A DNA stretch of 64,000 nt from Pseudobacter ginsenosidimutans (GTDB taxonomy: Bacteria > Bacteroidota > Bacteroidia > Chitinophagales > Chitinophagaceae). The notes under the pieces are model-generated. The model searched no databases and had not been told where the DNA came from. It worked only from the letters and a program-made list of their open reading frames with translations. Positions 18,286-26,794 of the stretch are shown piece after piece; positions within the stretch are counted from its first letter, which is position 1; every line of letters starts with the position of its first letter. Position numbers and translations under genes: made by a program. The stretch spans positions 3,348,001 to 3,412,000 of the forward strand of contig NZ_CP042431.1 in the NCBI RefSeq assembly GCF_007970185.1, in the 5' to 3' direction.

Positions 18286-19623
18286 ATGAAAAAGTGTAAA
18301 TTAATTTTGGTGATGGCGGTTTGTTTCTCGCTCACTGCCTGCAATAAATTCCTCGATGAGAAAGCTGACCGGCGACAATCTGTTCCGGATAACCTGGAAG
18401 ATCTTGAACTGATGCTGGACAATGCATTCGATCTGAATGCCGGCTCGGGTGTAGTGAATAGCTCCACTGATGAGTTCTACCTGAGATCGGATGATGTTGA
18501 AGGGCTGCCGCAGATCTATCGCGATCCTTATACCTGGGCGCCACAAACGGAAGCAATATTCGACTGGCAGAAATTTTACAAAGCGATATTCATTGCCAAT
18601 ACAGTGCTGGAACAATTGGAAAAAGTGGACAGGGCTTCTGATCCTGTAAGATGGGATTATTGTAAAGGTGCGGCGCTTTATTTCAGGGGCTATAATTTAT
18701 TCCAGCTTAGTCAGCAATATGCGCCTCATTATCCCGGCAATGAAAACTCTCCGCTGGGATTACCGTTGAGGTCAAGCTCGGATTTCAACAAAGTGGTTAC
18801 AAGGTCAACGCTGAAAGAAACCTATGATCAGATGATGCTGGATATACGAGCCTCCATGCCGTTGCTGCCTTCAAAGACCTATCCTCCCATCAGGCCCTCC
18901 CGATGGGCTGCTTACGCTATGCTGGCCAGACTGCACCTGCTGTTGGAGAATTACACTCAGGCATTTGATTATGCTGATTCCACTCTTGCTGTTTCAGATG
19001 ATCTGATGGATTACAATACCATCGATCCCAGCCCTGAATTTCCCATCCAACGTTTCAATCCGGAAGTGATCTATCATATAATGGACGATGGAGCGCTCAC
19101 AGCCGGCTACACACTGGTGCGGATCGACAGCGTATTGTACCGTTCATTTGAAGAAGGAGACCTGCGGAAGAAACTCTTTTTCATCGATAATCACGATGGC
19201 TCATTTTCTTTCAGGGGAAATTATACTTTCAGTTATTATTTGTTCCATGGGCTGGCAACAGATGAGATCTATCTTATCAAAGCCGAAGCAGCAGTGAGAA
19301 CAGGAAAAGTGGACGAGGCATTGGCCAGCCTGAATACATTATTGCAACATCGCTGGGCCCCTTCTAAATTCCAGCCTGTGAACATAAGGGACCAGGATGC
19401 GCTGCTGGTGAAGATCCTCGATGAAAGGAAAAAGGAAATGATCTTCCGTGGTCAGCGTTGGAGCGATCTCCGGAGACTGAACCGGGATCCGCGTTTCCAA
19501 ATTACCCTCCGCAGAGTGATTAACGGTCAGGAGTATACGCTTCCGCCAAATGATCTCCGGTATACTTTTTTGATTCCACCGCAGTCTATCAATATCAGCG
19601 GAATTCCCCAGAACCCACGCTAA
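18286..19623 (+). CDS. SusD/RagB-family surface lipoprotein
   Basis: 445 residues. Lipoprotein signal with Cys in MAVCFSLTACNKFLDEK, the standard SusD opening. The TPR-rich N-terminal half includes KAIFIANTVLEQLEKV and ALYFRGYNLFQLSQQY (residues ~105-145); the C-terminus includes EIYLIKAEAAVRTGKVDEAL and the family block ILDERKKEMIFRGQRWSDLRR. It forms the lid of the SusC barrel and captures the ligand. It is the last gene of the locus; a terminator follows 27 bp downstream. Length is shorter than many SusD proteins (500-600) but within range. Confidence 0.95.
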   Translation: MKKCKLILVMAVCFSLTACNKFLDEKADRRQSVPDNLEDLELMLDNAFDLNAGSGVVNSSTDEFYLRSDDVEGLPQIYRDPYTWAPQTEAIFDWQKFYKAIFIANTVLEQLEKVDRASDPVRWDYCKGAALYFRGYNLFQLSQQYAPHYPGNENSPLGLPLRSSSDFNKVVTRSTLKETYDQMMLDIRASMPLLPSKTYPPIRPSRWAAYAMLARLHLLLENYTQAFDYADSTLAVSDDLMDYNTIDPSPEFPIQRFNPEVIYHIMDDGALTAGYTLVRIDSVLYRSFEEGDLRKKLFFIDNHDGSFSFRGNYTFSYYLFHGLATDEIYLIKAEAAVRTGKVDEALASLNTLLQHRWAPSKFQPVNIRDQDALLVKILDERKKEMIFRGQRWSDLRRLNRDPRFQITLRRVINGQEYTLPPNDLRYTFLIPPQSINISGIPQNPR

Positions 19624-19650
19624 CATATTGCTGAAGGACGGTGCCCAATA

Positions 19651-19680
19651 AAAATCCCGGCTTTATGGCCGGGATTTGTT
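19651..19680. terminator. Bidirectional terminator between susD and kdsA
   Basis: AAATCCCGGC, loop TTTAT, GCCGGGATTT; T-rich sequence follows on the plus strand (TGTTTATT) and on the minus strand (TTTTTATT), so it can serve both convergent genes. Confidence 0.8.
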
Positions 19681-19702
19681 TATTCTGAAACAATGATGTT
19701 GA

Positions 19703-20524
19703 TTACACTACTGCTTTCCTCAGCTTCACCAGTTGCTGCAGCAATGGCTCCAGCTGGTCCAGTTTCAGCATATTGGCGCCATCAGATTTGGCAACTGCAG
19801 GATTGGGATGTGTTTCAATGAACAAACCATCCGCTCCGGTAGCGATAGCGGCTTTGGCAATAGTACCGATCAGTTGGGGATTACCACCGGTAACGCCGCT
19901 GGTCTGATTCGGTTGTTGGAGGCTGTGAGTACAGTCCATCACCACTGGTGCGCCATGCTCTTTCATCCAGGGAATATTGCGATAGTCCACTATCAGGTCC
20001 TGATAACCGAAAGTATTGCCACGGTCTGTTAGGATCACTTTGTCGTTTCCGGCATTGCGGATCTTTTCGGCAGCGAACTTCATGGAAGGACCGCTGAGGA
20101 ATTGTCCTTTTTTCACGTTAACGATCTTGCCGGTTTGTGCAGCTGCTTCCAGCAGATCTGTCTGACGGCAGAGGAATGCAGGGATCTGCAGCACATCGAT
20201 GTATTGGGCGGCAATGGCCGCTTCTTCGTGTGCGTGGATATCTGAAGTAACAGGGAGTTTGTATTTGTCTCCTGTCTTCTTCAATAATTGCATCGCCACT
20301 TCATCACCGAGTCCGGTGAAAGAGCTTCCGCTGGTGCGGTTGGCTTTGCGGTAAGAGGCTTTGAAAATATAAGGGATGCCAAGGTTTTTGCAGATGCCTG
20401 AAACTTTATCGGCCACTTCCATCAACAACTCTTCACTTTCCACTACACAGGGGCCGGCGATCAGGAAGAAATTATTCTCGTCATACTGCTGATTGGCGAA
20501 CAGGTCTTTTAGCATTTTTTCCAT
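19703..20524 (-). CDS. kdsA: 3-deoxy-8-phosphooctulonate synthase
   Basis: 273 residues. Condenses phosphoenolpyruvate with arabinose 5-phosphate, the committed step to Kdo for lipopolysaccharide. Family blocks: FLIAGPCVVES, FKASYRKANRTS, VTSDIHA, IPAFLCRQTDLL, VNVKKGQFLSGP, LTDRGNTFGYQDLIVD, CTHSLQ, ETHPNP and KSDGANML. Cys in the AGPC motif together with His (CTHS), Glu (ETHP) and Asp (KSDGANML) is the metal-ligand set of the metal-dependent class, unlike the Asn-containing E. coli enzyme. It is convergent with susD and separated by the shared terminator. Confidence 0.96.
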   Translation of the reverse strand: MEKMLKDLFANQQYDENNFFLIAGPCVVESEELLMEVADKVSGICKNLGIPYIFKASYRKANRTSGSSFTGLGDEVAMQLLKKTGDKYKLPVTSDIHAHEEAAIAAQYIDVLQIPAFLCRQTDLLEAAAQTGKIVNVKKGQFLSGPSMKFAAEKIRNAGNDKVILTDRGNTFGYQDLIVDYRNIPWMKEHGAPVVMDCTHSLQQPNQTSGVTGGNPQLIGTIAKAAIATGADGLFIETHPNPAVAKSDGANMLKLDQLEPLLQQLVKLRKAVV

Positions 20525-20596
20525 GGCCGCAAAGATAAGACAGATTATCCATTGGGCATAAATGAGTGGCTGACAGTCAAATGTTAAATAATTTGG

Positions 20597-21346
20597 CTAT
20601 TTGTTGGCCAGCATCCGCTGCAGGAATTCTTCTTTTTTCCTTCTCGCCACATCCACATAATTCCCGTTTTGCATTTCTATTTGTCCACCATCGCCCTTGA
20701 TGTATCTTTTCAGGTAGGTGAGATTGATCAGGTGAGAATGATGGGGCCGGAAGAACTTATCATTCGGCAATAATTCTTCAAATTCCTTCAGCGTTCTGCT
20801 GGCGGTGAGCTTTGCATGATTGGTGAAATGGATCACGGTATAATTGCTGTGCGCTTCCAGGTGAATGATATCGTCCACATTGAAAAACAACAATCCTTCC
20901 AAAGTGGGTATAGCTATTTTATTAAGTGCTGCATTGCGTTGCAGGTTATCCGCCAGTACTTCCAGCTTACGGCCGGTTTCCGGCTTCCCATGTGATTGAA
21001 GGATCTTACTGATGGTATTGCGCAGTTCTTCGATGTCTACCGGTTTGAGCAAATAATCGAAAGCTGCAAAACGGATAGCGCGGATGGCATATTGATCATA
21101 AGCAGTAGTGAAAACGAGATGGAATTTCTTCTCAGACAATTGCTGCAGCATGGCAAAGCCATCCATTCGCGGCATTTCAATATCCAGGAAAACGATCTGT
21201 GGCTGCAACTGGCTGATCAGTGCAATGCCCTGCAGGCCGTCCGCGGCTTCGCCGGTTACGGTCACTTCCGGACAATAATCCTGCAGTTTCTTTTTGAGGG
21301 CGATGCGGCCCTTCACTTCGTCGTCGATAATGATGGCAGATAGCAT
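20597..21346 (-). CDS. LytTR-family response regulator
   Basis: 249 residues. Receiver domain ~1-120 with phospho-acceptor Asp55 in IVFLDIEMPRMDG, acidic pocket IIDDE at the N-terminus and the conserved Lys in YLLKPVD. C-terminal LytTR DNA-binding domain ~145-247 (VDDIIHLEAHSNYTVIHF, FFRPHHSHLINLTYLKRY). It starts at the base directly after the last base of the sensor kinase gene, so the two are translationally linked partners. Targets are not visible. Confidence 0.95.
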   Translation of the reverse strand: MLSAIIIDDEVKGRIALKKKLQDYCPEVTVTGEAADGLQGIALISQLQPQIVFLDIEMPRMDGFAMLQQLSEKKFHLVFTTAYDQYAIRAIRFAAFDYLLKPVDIEELRNTISKILQSHGKPETGRKLEVLADNLQRNAALNKIAIPTLEGLLFFNVDDIIHLEAHSNYTVIHFTNHAKLTASRTLKEFEELLPNDKFFRPHHSHLINLTYLKRYIKGDGGQIEMQNGNYVDVARRKKEEFLQRMLANK

Positions 21347-24300
21347 TTATTGAATTTTAAGTCGTACTTCAATGCGGGTGCCTGCGGGCTGATCATGTTC
21401 ATGAAGGTCTGTGATCAGAACAGAGGCATCGGTTTCCTTATTGAACAATTTTACACGGTCGCGGGTCATGGCCATTCCGTAAGAAATATTTTCTTTCCGG
21501 ATATTGGTCTTGGTGGCGGAGCGGCCCACACCATTGTCTTCAATCAGGTACAAAAGATAATCGTCTTTCCTGGAAACGGAGATGATTAGTCTGCCATCAT
21601 TACCCGGCCTGTTGCGCAATCCATGCAGGATGGCATTCTCCACATAAGGCTGGATGATGAGTGGTGGAACTTTCAGATCGTCCTGCAAAATATCTTCCGG
21701 CACATTGAAACTGACGGTGAATTTATTTTCGTTGCGCAGCTGTTCCAGTTCGATATACAGTTTCAGTGTGTTCAGATCCCTGCTGAGCGGAATGGCTGGT
21801 TGGTTGGAACTGTCCAGGATATTGCGGATCAGCTTCGCGAATTTGTTCAGGTATACGGTGGCGTTATATTTGTCGTTGCTCTGGATCAGTGCGTCGATGC
21901 TGTTGATGCAGTTGAAGATGAAGTGAGGATTCATCTGTGCGCGGAGCGCCATCATTTCAGTTGTGCTGATCTTTTGCTGCAGCGCTGCTTCGTGCCTGAT
22001 CTGTTTGATCCTTCTGCGCAGCAGCCACCAGGTGAGCGCAATGGCCAGCAGGATCAGCAGCGCCAGGAACCAGGAGGTCTGCCAGAACTCAGGCAGGATG
22101 GTGATCTGCAGCCGGGTGATGGCTTTGTTCCAATTGCCCTGGTTATTGGCCGATCTCACTTCGAATGTATAATCCCCTGGTGATAACTTGGTATAGTTTG
22201 CAGTACGCTTATTTCCGCAGTACACCCAGTCTGCATCCACGCCGGATAGTTTGTACGCATATACAGTTCTGTTAGTATGCGAAAAATTGAGTGAGGAGAA
22301 TTCGATGTTGAAAAAATTCTGATTGGGCTGCAACCTGATATGCTGTTGCAATTGCAGGGAAGAATCCGATTGATAAGGATGGTTCATCACATGAAAGCCG
22401 GTGATCACAGGAGGCGGATTGAATTTGTCTGCCGGTACATTGCCGGGATGAAACCAGGTGAGGCCTTCTATGCCGCCGAAATACATCATGCCGCGTGCAT
22501 CGCGGTAGCAACAATTGGTGTTGAACTCGGTTCCCTGTAATCCGTAACTGACATCATAGTTGAGGAATTTTTTGGCCTCGGGATCGAAACAGCTGAGGCC
22601 GTTATTGGTGCTGAGCCACAGGCGTTGCTGCTGGTCCTGCAGGATGCCGTAGACCACATTATTGGCAAGGCCATCTTCAGTTTGCCAGATCTTTATCACA
22701 GCTTTCTTTTGCGGATCATATTGCACCAGGCCATTGTCTGAGCCGATCCAGAGCTGACCGGTCCTGTCCTGGTAAAGACTACGCACATTCCTTGTATTGA
22801 GCTGAGGGAGATCGATGGAGCTGATGGAATTGTTTGCGGGGTCCAGCAATAGCAATCCCATGCCTTCAGTACCCATCCAGATGCGTTGCCGGTCATCTTC
22901 ATAAAAACATCTCACCACGGGCTTATTGTACAAGAGCATACTGTCTTTATCGATCCAGTTCGTCCATTTTTCCATTTCCGGATCGAACTGATATAATCCG
23001 TTCATACCGCTGACCAGCAGTGTATTTCCCTGTGAGGGTCTGAATACGGAGTAGAGCCAGGTCTTGCTGATATCTTTCCCGGTGGAGTAGGGAGTGAAAG
23101 CATTGGATGGGTGAGCATTGAGGTCAAGTTTGCAGAGTCCTCCCCAGGTGGCGAGCCAGAGCTGACCGGCTTTGCCGGGCGCGATACCATAAACGGTATT
23201 GTGCGTAACGCCGGATGGACTGATGTCTTTATAACTGGTAAAGCTATTGTTGTTGGTATTCCATTTAACCACGCCGCCATTTTGTGCGCCGATGAAAAGT
23301 TGCCCGTCTCCGTTACTGTAAAGGGAGAAAAGCATATTGTCGTTCAGCTGTGTGTTGTTGCGGTAATTCTTTCGAATGGTGTGAAAGATGGAATTATAAA
23401 TATCGTATTTGGCAACGCCGCCTCCGCTGAGGCCGATCCAGATGATGCCCTGCCTGTCTTCAAAAAGCGAGAGCACGAAATCTTTGCGCAGCGAACCGGG
23501 CTGATCTTCGCGGTAGCGGCATCTGGTGAATTGTGCAGTGAAAGGATTGTATCGATAGAGCCCTTCATTGCGGGTGCCGATCCAGAGCTGTTGTTCTGAA
23601 TCGGCCATCATGCAGTTAACGGCGTGTAATGTGCCTTCGATGAGTGGAGGCGTAAAAGCATGGGTGAGTCCGGTTACAGGATCGTAGATCAGGATACCAT
23701 GCTCTGCAGTACCGATCCAGAGCTCATTGTTGAACCAGCAGAGGGTGCGGAATTTCATGCCTTTGCTGATCGAGTGGTTCATGGGAACCAGGTTGAACCG
23801 GTCTCTTACAGCATCGTACCAGTAGAGATTGTTGAGATCGCATATCCATATCCGGTTGTGGTTGTCTGCTGTGATGTCTATCAGACGGTCGTTCTGCCCT
23901 TCTCCTGAGAAGTAATGCTGGTAGTGGCCATTACCGTCCACTTTGAAGAGTCCGTTGTAGCGGGTGAGTATCCAGGTATTGAGCTGATGGTCTTCGAATA
24001 GTTTCAGGATGCTGACGCTGTCTGGAGTGGAAGCAGGCTGACGGAAGAATTTGCTGAAGGTCTCAAATTGTCCGCTCTGAGGGTTGAGCAGGAAGAGGCC
24101 ATCCTGCGTTCCTGCCCATAAGCGGCCTGAATGGCCGGCCAGCAGGGCATCTACCTGGTTGGATGTGGAAGCGGATCCGGCAAAAGGCTTACGATAGGAA
24201 ATGAACTCATAGCCATCGAAACGGTTGAGCCCTTCCTGTGTGCCCATCCAGATAAACCCGTGATGGTCCTGTGTGATGGAATAACCGCTGTTTTGTGAAA

Positions 24301-24409
24301 GCCCGTTGAGCGAAGTATAGTTTTCAAAATACAGGTCCTGTTGCCGGGCAGCAAGCTGCTGACAGCAAAGCAGGAAGCAGGCAGCCAGAAAATATCTGAT
24401 GGCAATCAA
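21347..24409 (-). CDS. Hybrid-propeller sensor histidine kinase (LytS-type)
   Basis: 1020 residues. Signal peptide ~1-22; a long beta-propeller region (~25-670) of two-component regulator propeller repeats, seen as recurrent ITQDHHGFIWMGTQEGLNRF and LWIGSDNGLVQYDPQ-like units; a Y_Y_Y domain (~690-765) ending with GDYTFEVRSANNQGNW; one membrane helix (~779-797); then a LytS-type kinase with the phosphorylated His829 in MNPHFIFNCINSID and an ATP site with PYVENAILHGL and DNGVG. The periplasmic propeller probably reads a glycan or peptide; architecture is like the SusCD-linked hybrid sensors but here the regulator is a separate LytTR protein. Confidence 0.95.
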   Translation of the reverse strand: MIAIRYFLAACFLLCCQQLAARQQDLYFENYTSLNGLSQNSGYSITQDHHGFIWMGTQEGLNRFDGYEFISYRKPFAGSASTSNQVDALLAGHSGRLWAGTQDGLFLLNPQSGQFETFSKFFRQPASTPDSVSILKLFEDHQLNTWILTRYNGLFKVDGNGHYQHYFSGEGQNDRLIDITADNHNRIWICDLNNLYWYDAVRDRFNLVPMNHSISKGMKFRTLCWFNNELWIGTAEHGILIYDPVTGLTHAFTPPLIEGTLHAVNCMMADSEQQLWIGTRNEGLYRYNPFTAQFTRCRYREDQPGSLRKDFVLSLFEDRQGIIWIGLSGGGVAKYDIYNSIFHTIRKNYRNNTQLNDNMLFSLYSNGDGQLFIGAQNGGVVKWNTNNNSFTSYKDISPSGVTHNTVYGIAPGKAGQLWLATWGGLCKLDLNAHPSNAFTPYSTGKDISKTWLYSVFRPSQGNTLLVSGMNGLYQFDPEMEKWTNWIDKDSMLLYNKPVVRCFYEDDRQRIWMGTEGMGLLLLDPANNSISSIDLPQLNTRNVRSLYQDRTGQLWIGSDNGLVQYDPQKKAVIKIWQTEDGLANNVVYGILQDQQQRLWLSTNNGLSCFDPEAKKFLNYDVSYGLQGTEFNTNCCYRDARGMMYFGGIEGLTWFHPGNVPADKFNPPPVITGFHVMNHPYQSDSSLQLQQHIRLQPNQNFFNIEFSSLNFSHTNRTVYAYKLSGVDADWVYCGNKRTANYTKLSPGDYTFEVRSANNQGNWNKAITRLQITILPEFWQTSWFLALLILLAIALTWWLLRRRIKQIRHEAALQQKISTTEMMALRAQMNPHFIFNCINSIDALIQSNDKYNATVYLNKFAKLIRNILDSSNQPAIPLSRDLNTLKLYIELEQLRNENKFTVSFNVPEDILQDDLKVPPLIIQPYVENAILHGLRNRPGNDGRLIISVSRKDDYLLYLIEDNGVGRSATKTNIRKENISYGMAMTRDRVKLFNKETDASVLITDLHEHDQPAGTRIEVRLKIQ

Positions 24410-24483
24410 GAGAACAGGTTTACATGCAAGTTAGAATTTATCGGCAGCCTGAGGAAGCTACCGTTATATTTTATTCAGGTTTG

Positions 24484-24975
24484 TCAGGGAAGGTTATAAT
24501 ATGCCCGCATGGCTTCATAATTGGATACATCAGGCCCTGCAATGGCTTTGTTGCCGGGAAGCAGTCCCAGGTTTATCTGTTTGTTGTTGTAGATACGGAT
24601 CACCCGGACCTTTGAATAGGCTTCACCGGCTCCTGACTTATCGATAAAAATGTTCACCTTGTTGTTTTCATAGCCGATACTCACCCTGTAATTGGTTGCA
24701 CCTCCAACACCTGAGCCAGGCAATGCATACCACCTTTTAATAGTTCCATGATAAATGTAAACATGCCAGGAAGAATTGTTCATGGTATCTTCGGTAGTAT
24801 TGATCTGAAGGATACCGAAAAAATTTGCAGCCAGGTCCAGGGGCCCGAAATTGTATTGAACGGCATTGGCATTGCCATCCAGTCCGGGATCGCCTTTATC
24901 GCCCTGGTCGCCTTTCTTGCAGGAGAAGATAGCCAGCATGCAAATGGCTGAAGCAATAACAAGTGTTGATCTCAT
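24484..24975 (-). CDS. Lipoprotein with short collagen-like stretch
   Basis: 163 residues. Lipoprotein signal ending LAIFSC, then a short Gly-x-y run (KKGDQGDKGDPGLDG, residues ~20-34) resembling a collagen-like segment, as often seen right after the lipid anchor in Bacteroidota lipoproteins. The remainder is beta-rich with no family I recognise. It lies in the same direction as, and 74 bp upstream of, the propeller kinase gene, and 46 bp downstream of the next lipoprotein gene. Co-expression with either is possible. Confidence 0.7.
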   Translation of the reverse strand: MRSTLVIASAICMLAIFSCKKGDQGDKGDPGLDGNANAVQYNFGPLDLAANFFGILQINTTEDTMNNSSWHVYIYHGTIKRWYALPGSGVGGATNYRVSIGYENNKVNIFIDKSGAGEAYSKVRVIRIYNNKQINLGLLPGNKAIAGPDVSNYEAMRAYYNLP

Positions 24976-25021
24976 TCTTAAGCATTAATAATTTGAAGAA
25001 TAGATTTCCATTGGTTGAATA

Positions 25022-25540
25022 TTATTTTCCTGCCTGGATATTCCTTACAGCCACCTTGCTGAAATAGCCGCGTATGGTATAGGTATTCCCCTGCTGGTCT
25101 TTCAATGAACCGGAGAAGCTGCCGCTGCAACTCTTTCCGTTCATGGCGATGAGGGAAAACTGTCCTTCCGTTGGCGTCAGGCTGGCCGGGATCCCGCTGC
25201 CATCGTGATAGATACTGATACTTGCTTTGCCACGCTGTTGCCGCTGGTCCAGTACATACTTTCCCGAGCGTGAACCGCCGATATAGCCCATCATGGAAAA
25301 CTTGCTGTCAGGGCTGTTCATTTCGATCATCAGCACATCGGAATCCAGCACTGCATTGGCGGTACGGCTCTCGTAACTGGCTATCTTATTACCATCACGA
25401 ATGATGGTGATACTGGCCGTTGCGCTGTCAACCGGCGCTGGTGCTGATTTTCCCTGTATGATGCTGTCTTCCGAAGTTTGTCCGCATGACGGTCCGAACA
25501 ATAATAAACAACACAGATAATAGAAGCGCTTAACCATCAT
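25022..25540 (-). CDS. Small predicted lipoprotein, unknown function
   Basis: 172 residues from the second in-frame ATG (25540), chosen because MVKRFYYLCCLLLFGPSC makes a proper lipoprotein signal; starting at 25564 adds eight residues. The mature part has an N-terminal Ser/Ala/Pro-rich tether, a beta strand with ITIIRDGNKIASYESR, and the ending RGYFSKVAVRNIQAGK. The internal layout (small beta sandwich) resembles many uncharacterised Bacteroidota lipoproteins. Divergent from the tdh promoter. Confidence 0.6.
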   Translation of the reverse strand: MMVKRFYYLCCLLLFGPSCGQTSEDSIIQGKSAPAPVDSATASITIIRDGNKIASYESRTANAVLDSDVLMIEMNSPDSKFSMMGYIGGSRSGKYVLDQRQQRGKASISIYHDGSGIPASLTPTEGQFSLIAMNGKSCSGSFSGSLKDQQGNTYTIRGYFSKVAVRNIQAGK

Positions 25541-25678
25541 TGTTGTATAGTTGATATTTCTCATGCCGGGTAGTGAAACAGGGTGCAGTCCGGCAAAGTT
25601 TGGCGGAAGGGGCTGCGTAATGAAGACATATTTAGCGGATTACGGGATCGGGTGAGCAAACGGTAGTTAGTAAATTTT

Positions 25679-25709
25679 TTTGAGGATGACCGCATACGGT
25701 TTACTTTTA
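25679..25709 (+). promoter_or_regulatory. Candidate promoter of the tdh locus
   Basis: TTTG at 25679-25682 and TACTTTTA at 25702-25709, 19 bp apart, one base short of the TTTG / TAnnTTTG Bacteroidota consensus, 27 bp upstream of the first ATG. Confidence 0.4.
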
Positions 25710-25735
25710 CGCCCCATAAAGGAAATTGTATCCAT

Positions 25736-26685
25736 ATGATGAAAGAAAAGATCCTCGTTATTGGTGCATCCGGTCAGATCGGAGTGGAGCTGACGCTTGC
25801 TCTCCGCAATATCTACGGAAACAACAATGTTATAGCATCCGACCTCAGGGAAGAAAATGAGCTGCTGAAAGGCACCGGCCCTATGTGAGCATGGACGTGA
25901 TGAATAAGGAAATGCTGCACGTGCAGGTGATCCGTCAGAACATCACGCAGATCTATCTGCTGGCAGCGATCCTCTCCGCCACCGGCGAGAAGAATCCCAA
26001 CCTGGCCTGGCACCTCAATATGCAAAGCCTGCTGAACGTGCTGGACATTGCTCGTGAAGAGAAACTCAATAAAGTGTACTGGCCAAGCAGTATTGCCGTA
26101 TTCGGTCCTACTTCTCCGAAAGAGAATTGTCCGCAGCAGACCATCATCGAGCCTACTACCGTGTATGGTATTTCAAAATATGCGGGAGAGTTCTGGTGCA
26201 ACTATTATCATCAGCGTTATGGAGTGGATGTGCGCAGCATCCGTTACCCGGGCCTGATCAGCTTTAAATCCCCTCCCGGCGGGGGAACTACGGATTATGC
26301 TGTAGAAATCTTCCACGAAGCACTGGAAGAGAAAAAATACACCTGCTTCCTCAAAGAAGATACTTATCTTCCAATGATGTATATGCCTGATGCCATCCGT
26401 GGCACCATCGAACTGATGGAAGCTCCGGCCAGCAAGATCAACGTGCGTCATTCCTACAATCTTTCAGGGATGAGTTTCTCTCCCAAAGAGATCGGCGCAG
26501 AGATCAAAAAGCATATACCGGATTTCACGATCGATTATAAACCCGACTACCGCCAGGCCATTGCCGACAGCTGGCCTGCAAGTATCGATGATTCCGTGGC
26601 GAGAAATGACTGGGGATGGAAGCATGAGTTCGATCTGGCAAAAATGACCAAAGACATGCTGGTGAACCTTGAAAAAAAAGGATAG
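25736..26685 (+). pseudogene. tdh: L-threonine 3-dehydrogenase (SDR type), broken by a -1 frameshift
   Basis: Two abutting frames together encode a full-length (~316 residues) SDR-type threonine dehydrogenase. Frame one (25736-25888) gives the Rossmann start MKEKILVIGASGQIGVEL and stops with TGA at 25886; frame two runs from 25885 to 26685 and carries LLAAILSATGEKNP, the catalytic YGISK (Tyr-x-x-x-Lys) and PPGGGTTDYAVEIFHEAL. One missing base in GGCCCTATG (about 25877-25885) explains the break: inserting one C restores GGC-CCC-TAT-GTG. The rest of the gene is perfectly conserved and the promoter is intact, so a sequencing error, a very recent mutation or recoding are all possible. The enzyme oxidises threonine to 2-amino-3-ketobutyrate. 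Confidence 0.85.
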
Positions 26686-26718
26686 AAAGGGAAAATAGAC
26701 AGGGATCAGGGGTTACAA

Positions 26719-26749
26719 TTTGATCATGCAGATCACATAGATATGATTG
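26719..26749 (+). promoter_or_regulatory. Candidate promoter of the GH20 gene
   Basis: TTTG at 26719-26722 and TATGATTG at 26742-26749, 19 bp apart, one mismatch to TTTG / TAnnTTTG, 45 bp upstream of the chosen start. Confidence 0.4.
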
Positions 26750-26794
26750 TGTTGCTTGCATATTTCAAAAACCCAACAAACCTTTCGCACGCCT

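Noticed and set aside
25736-26685. Programmed frameshift in tdh
   Set aside because: No slippery heptamer or clear downstream stimulatory structure at GGCCCTATG; a missing base is simpler.
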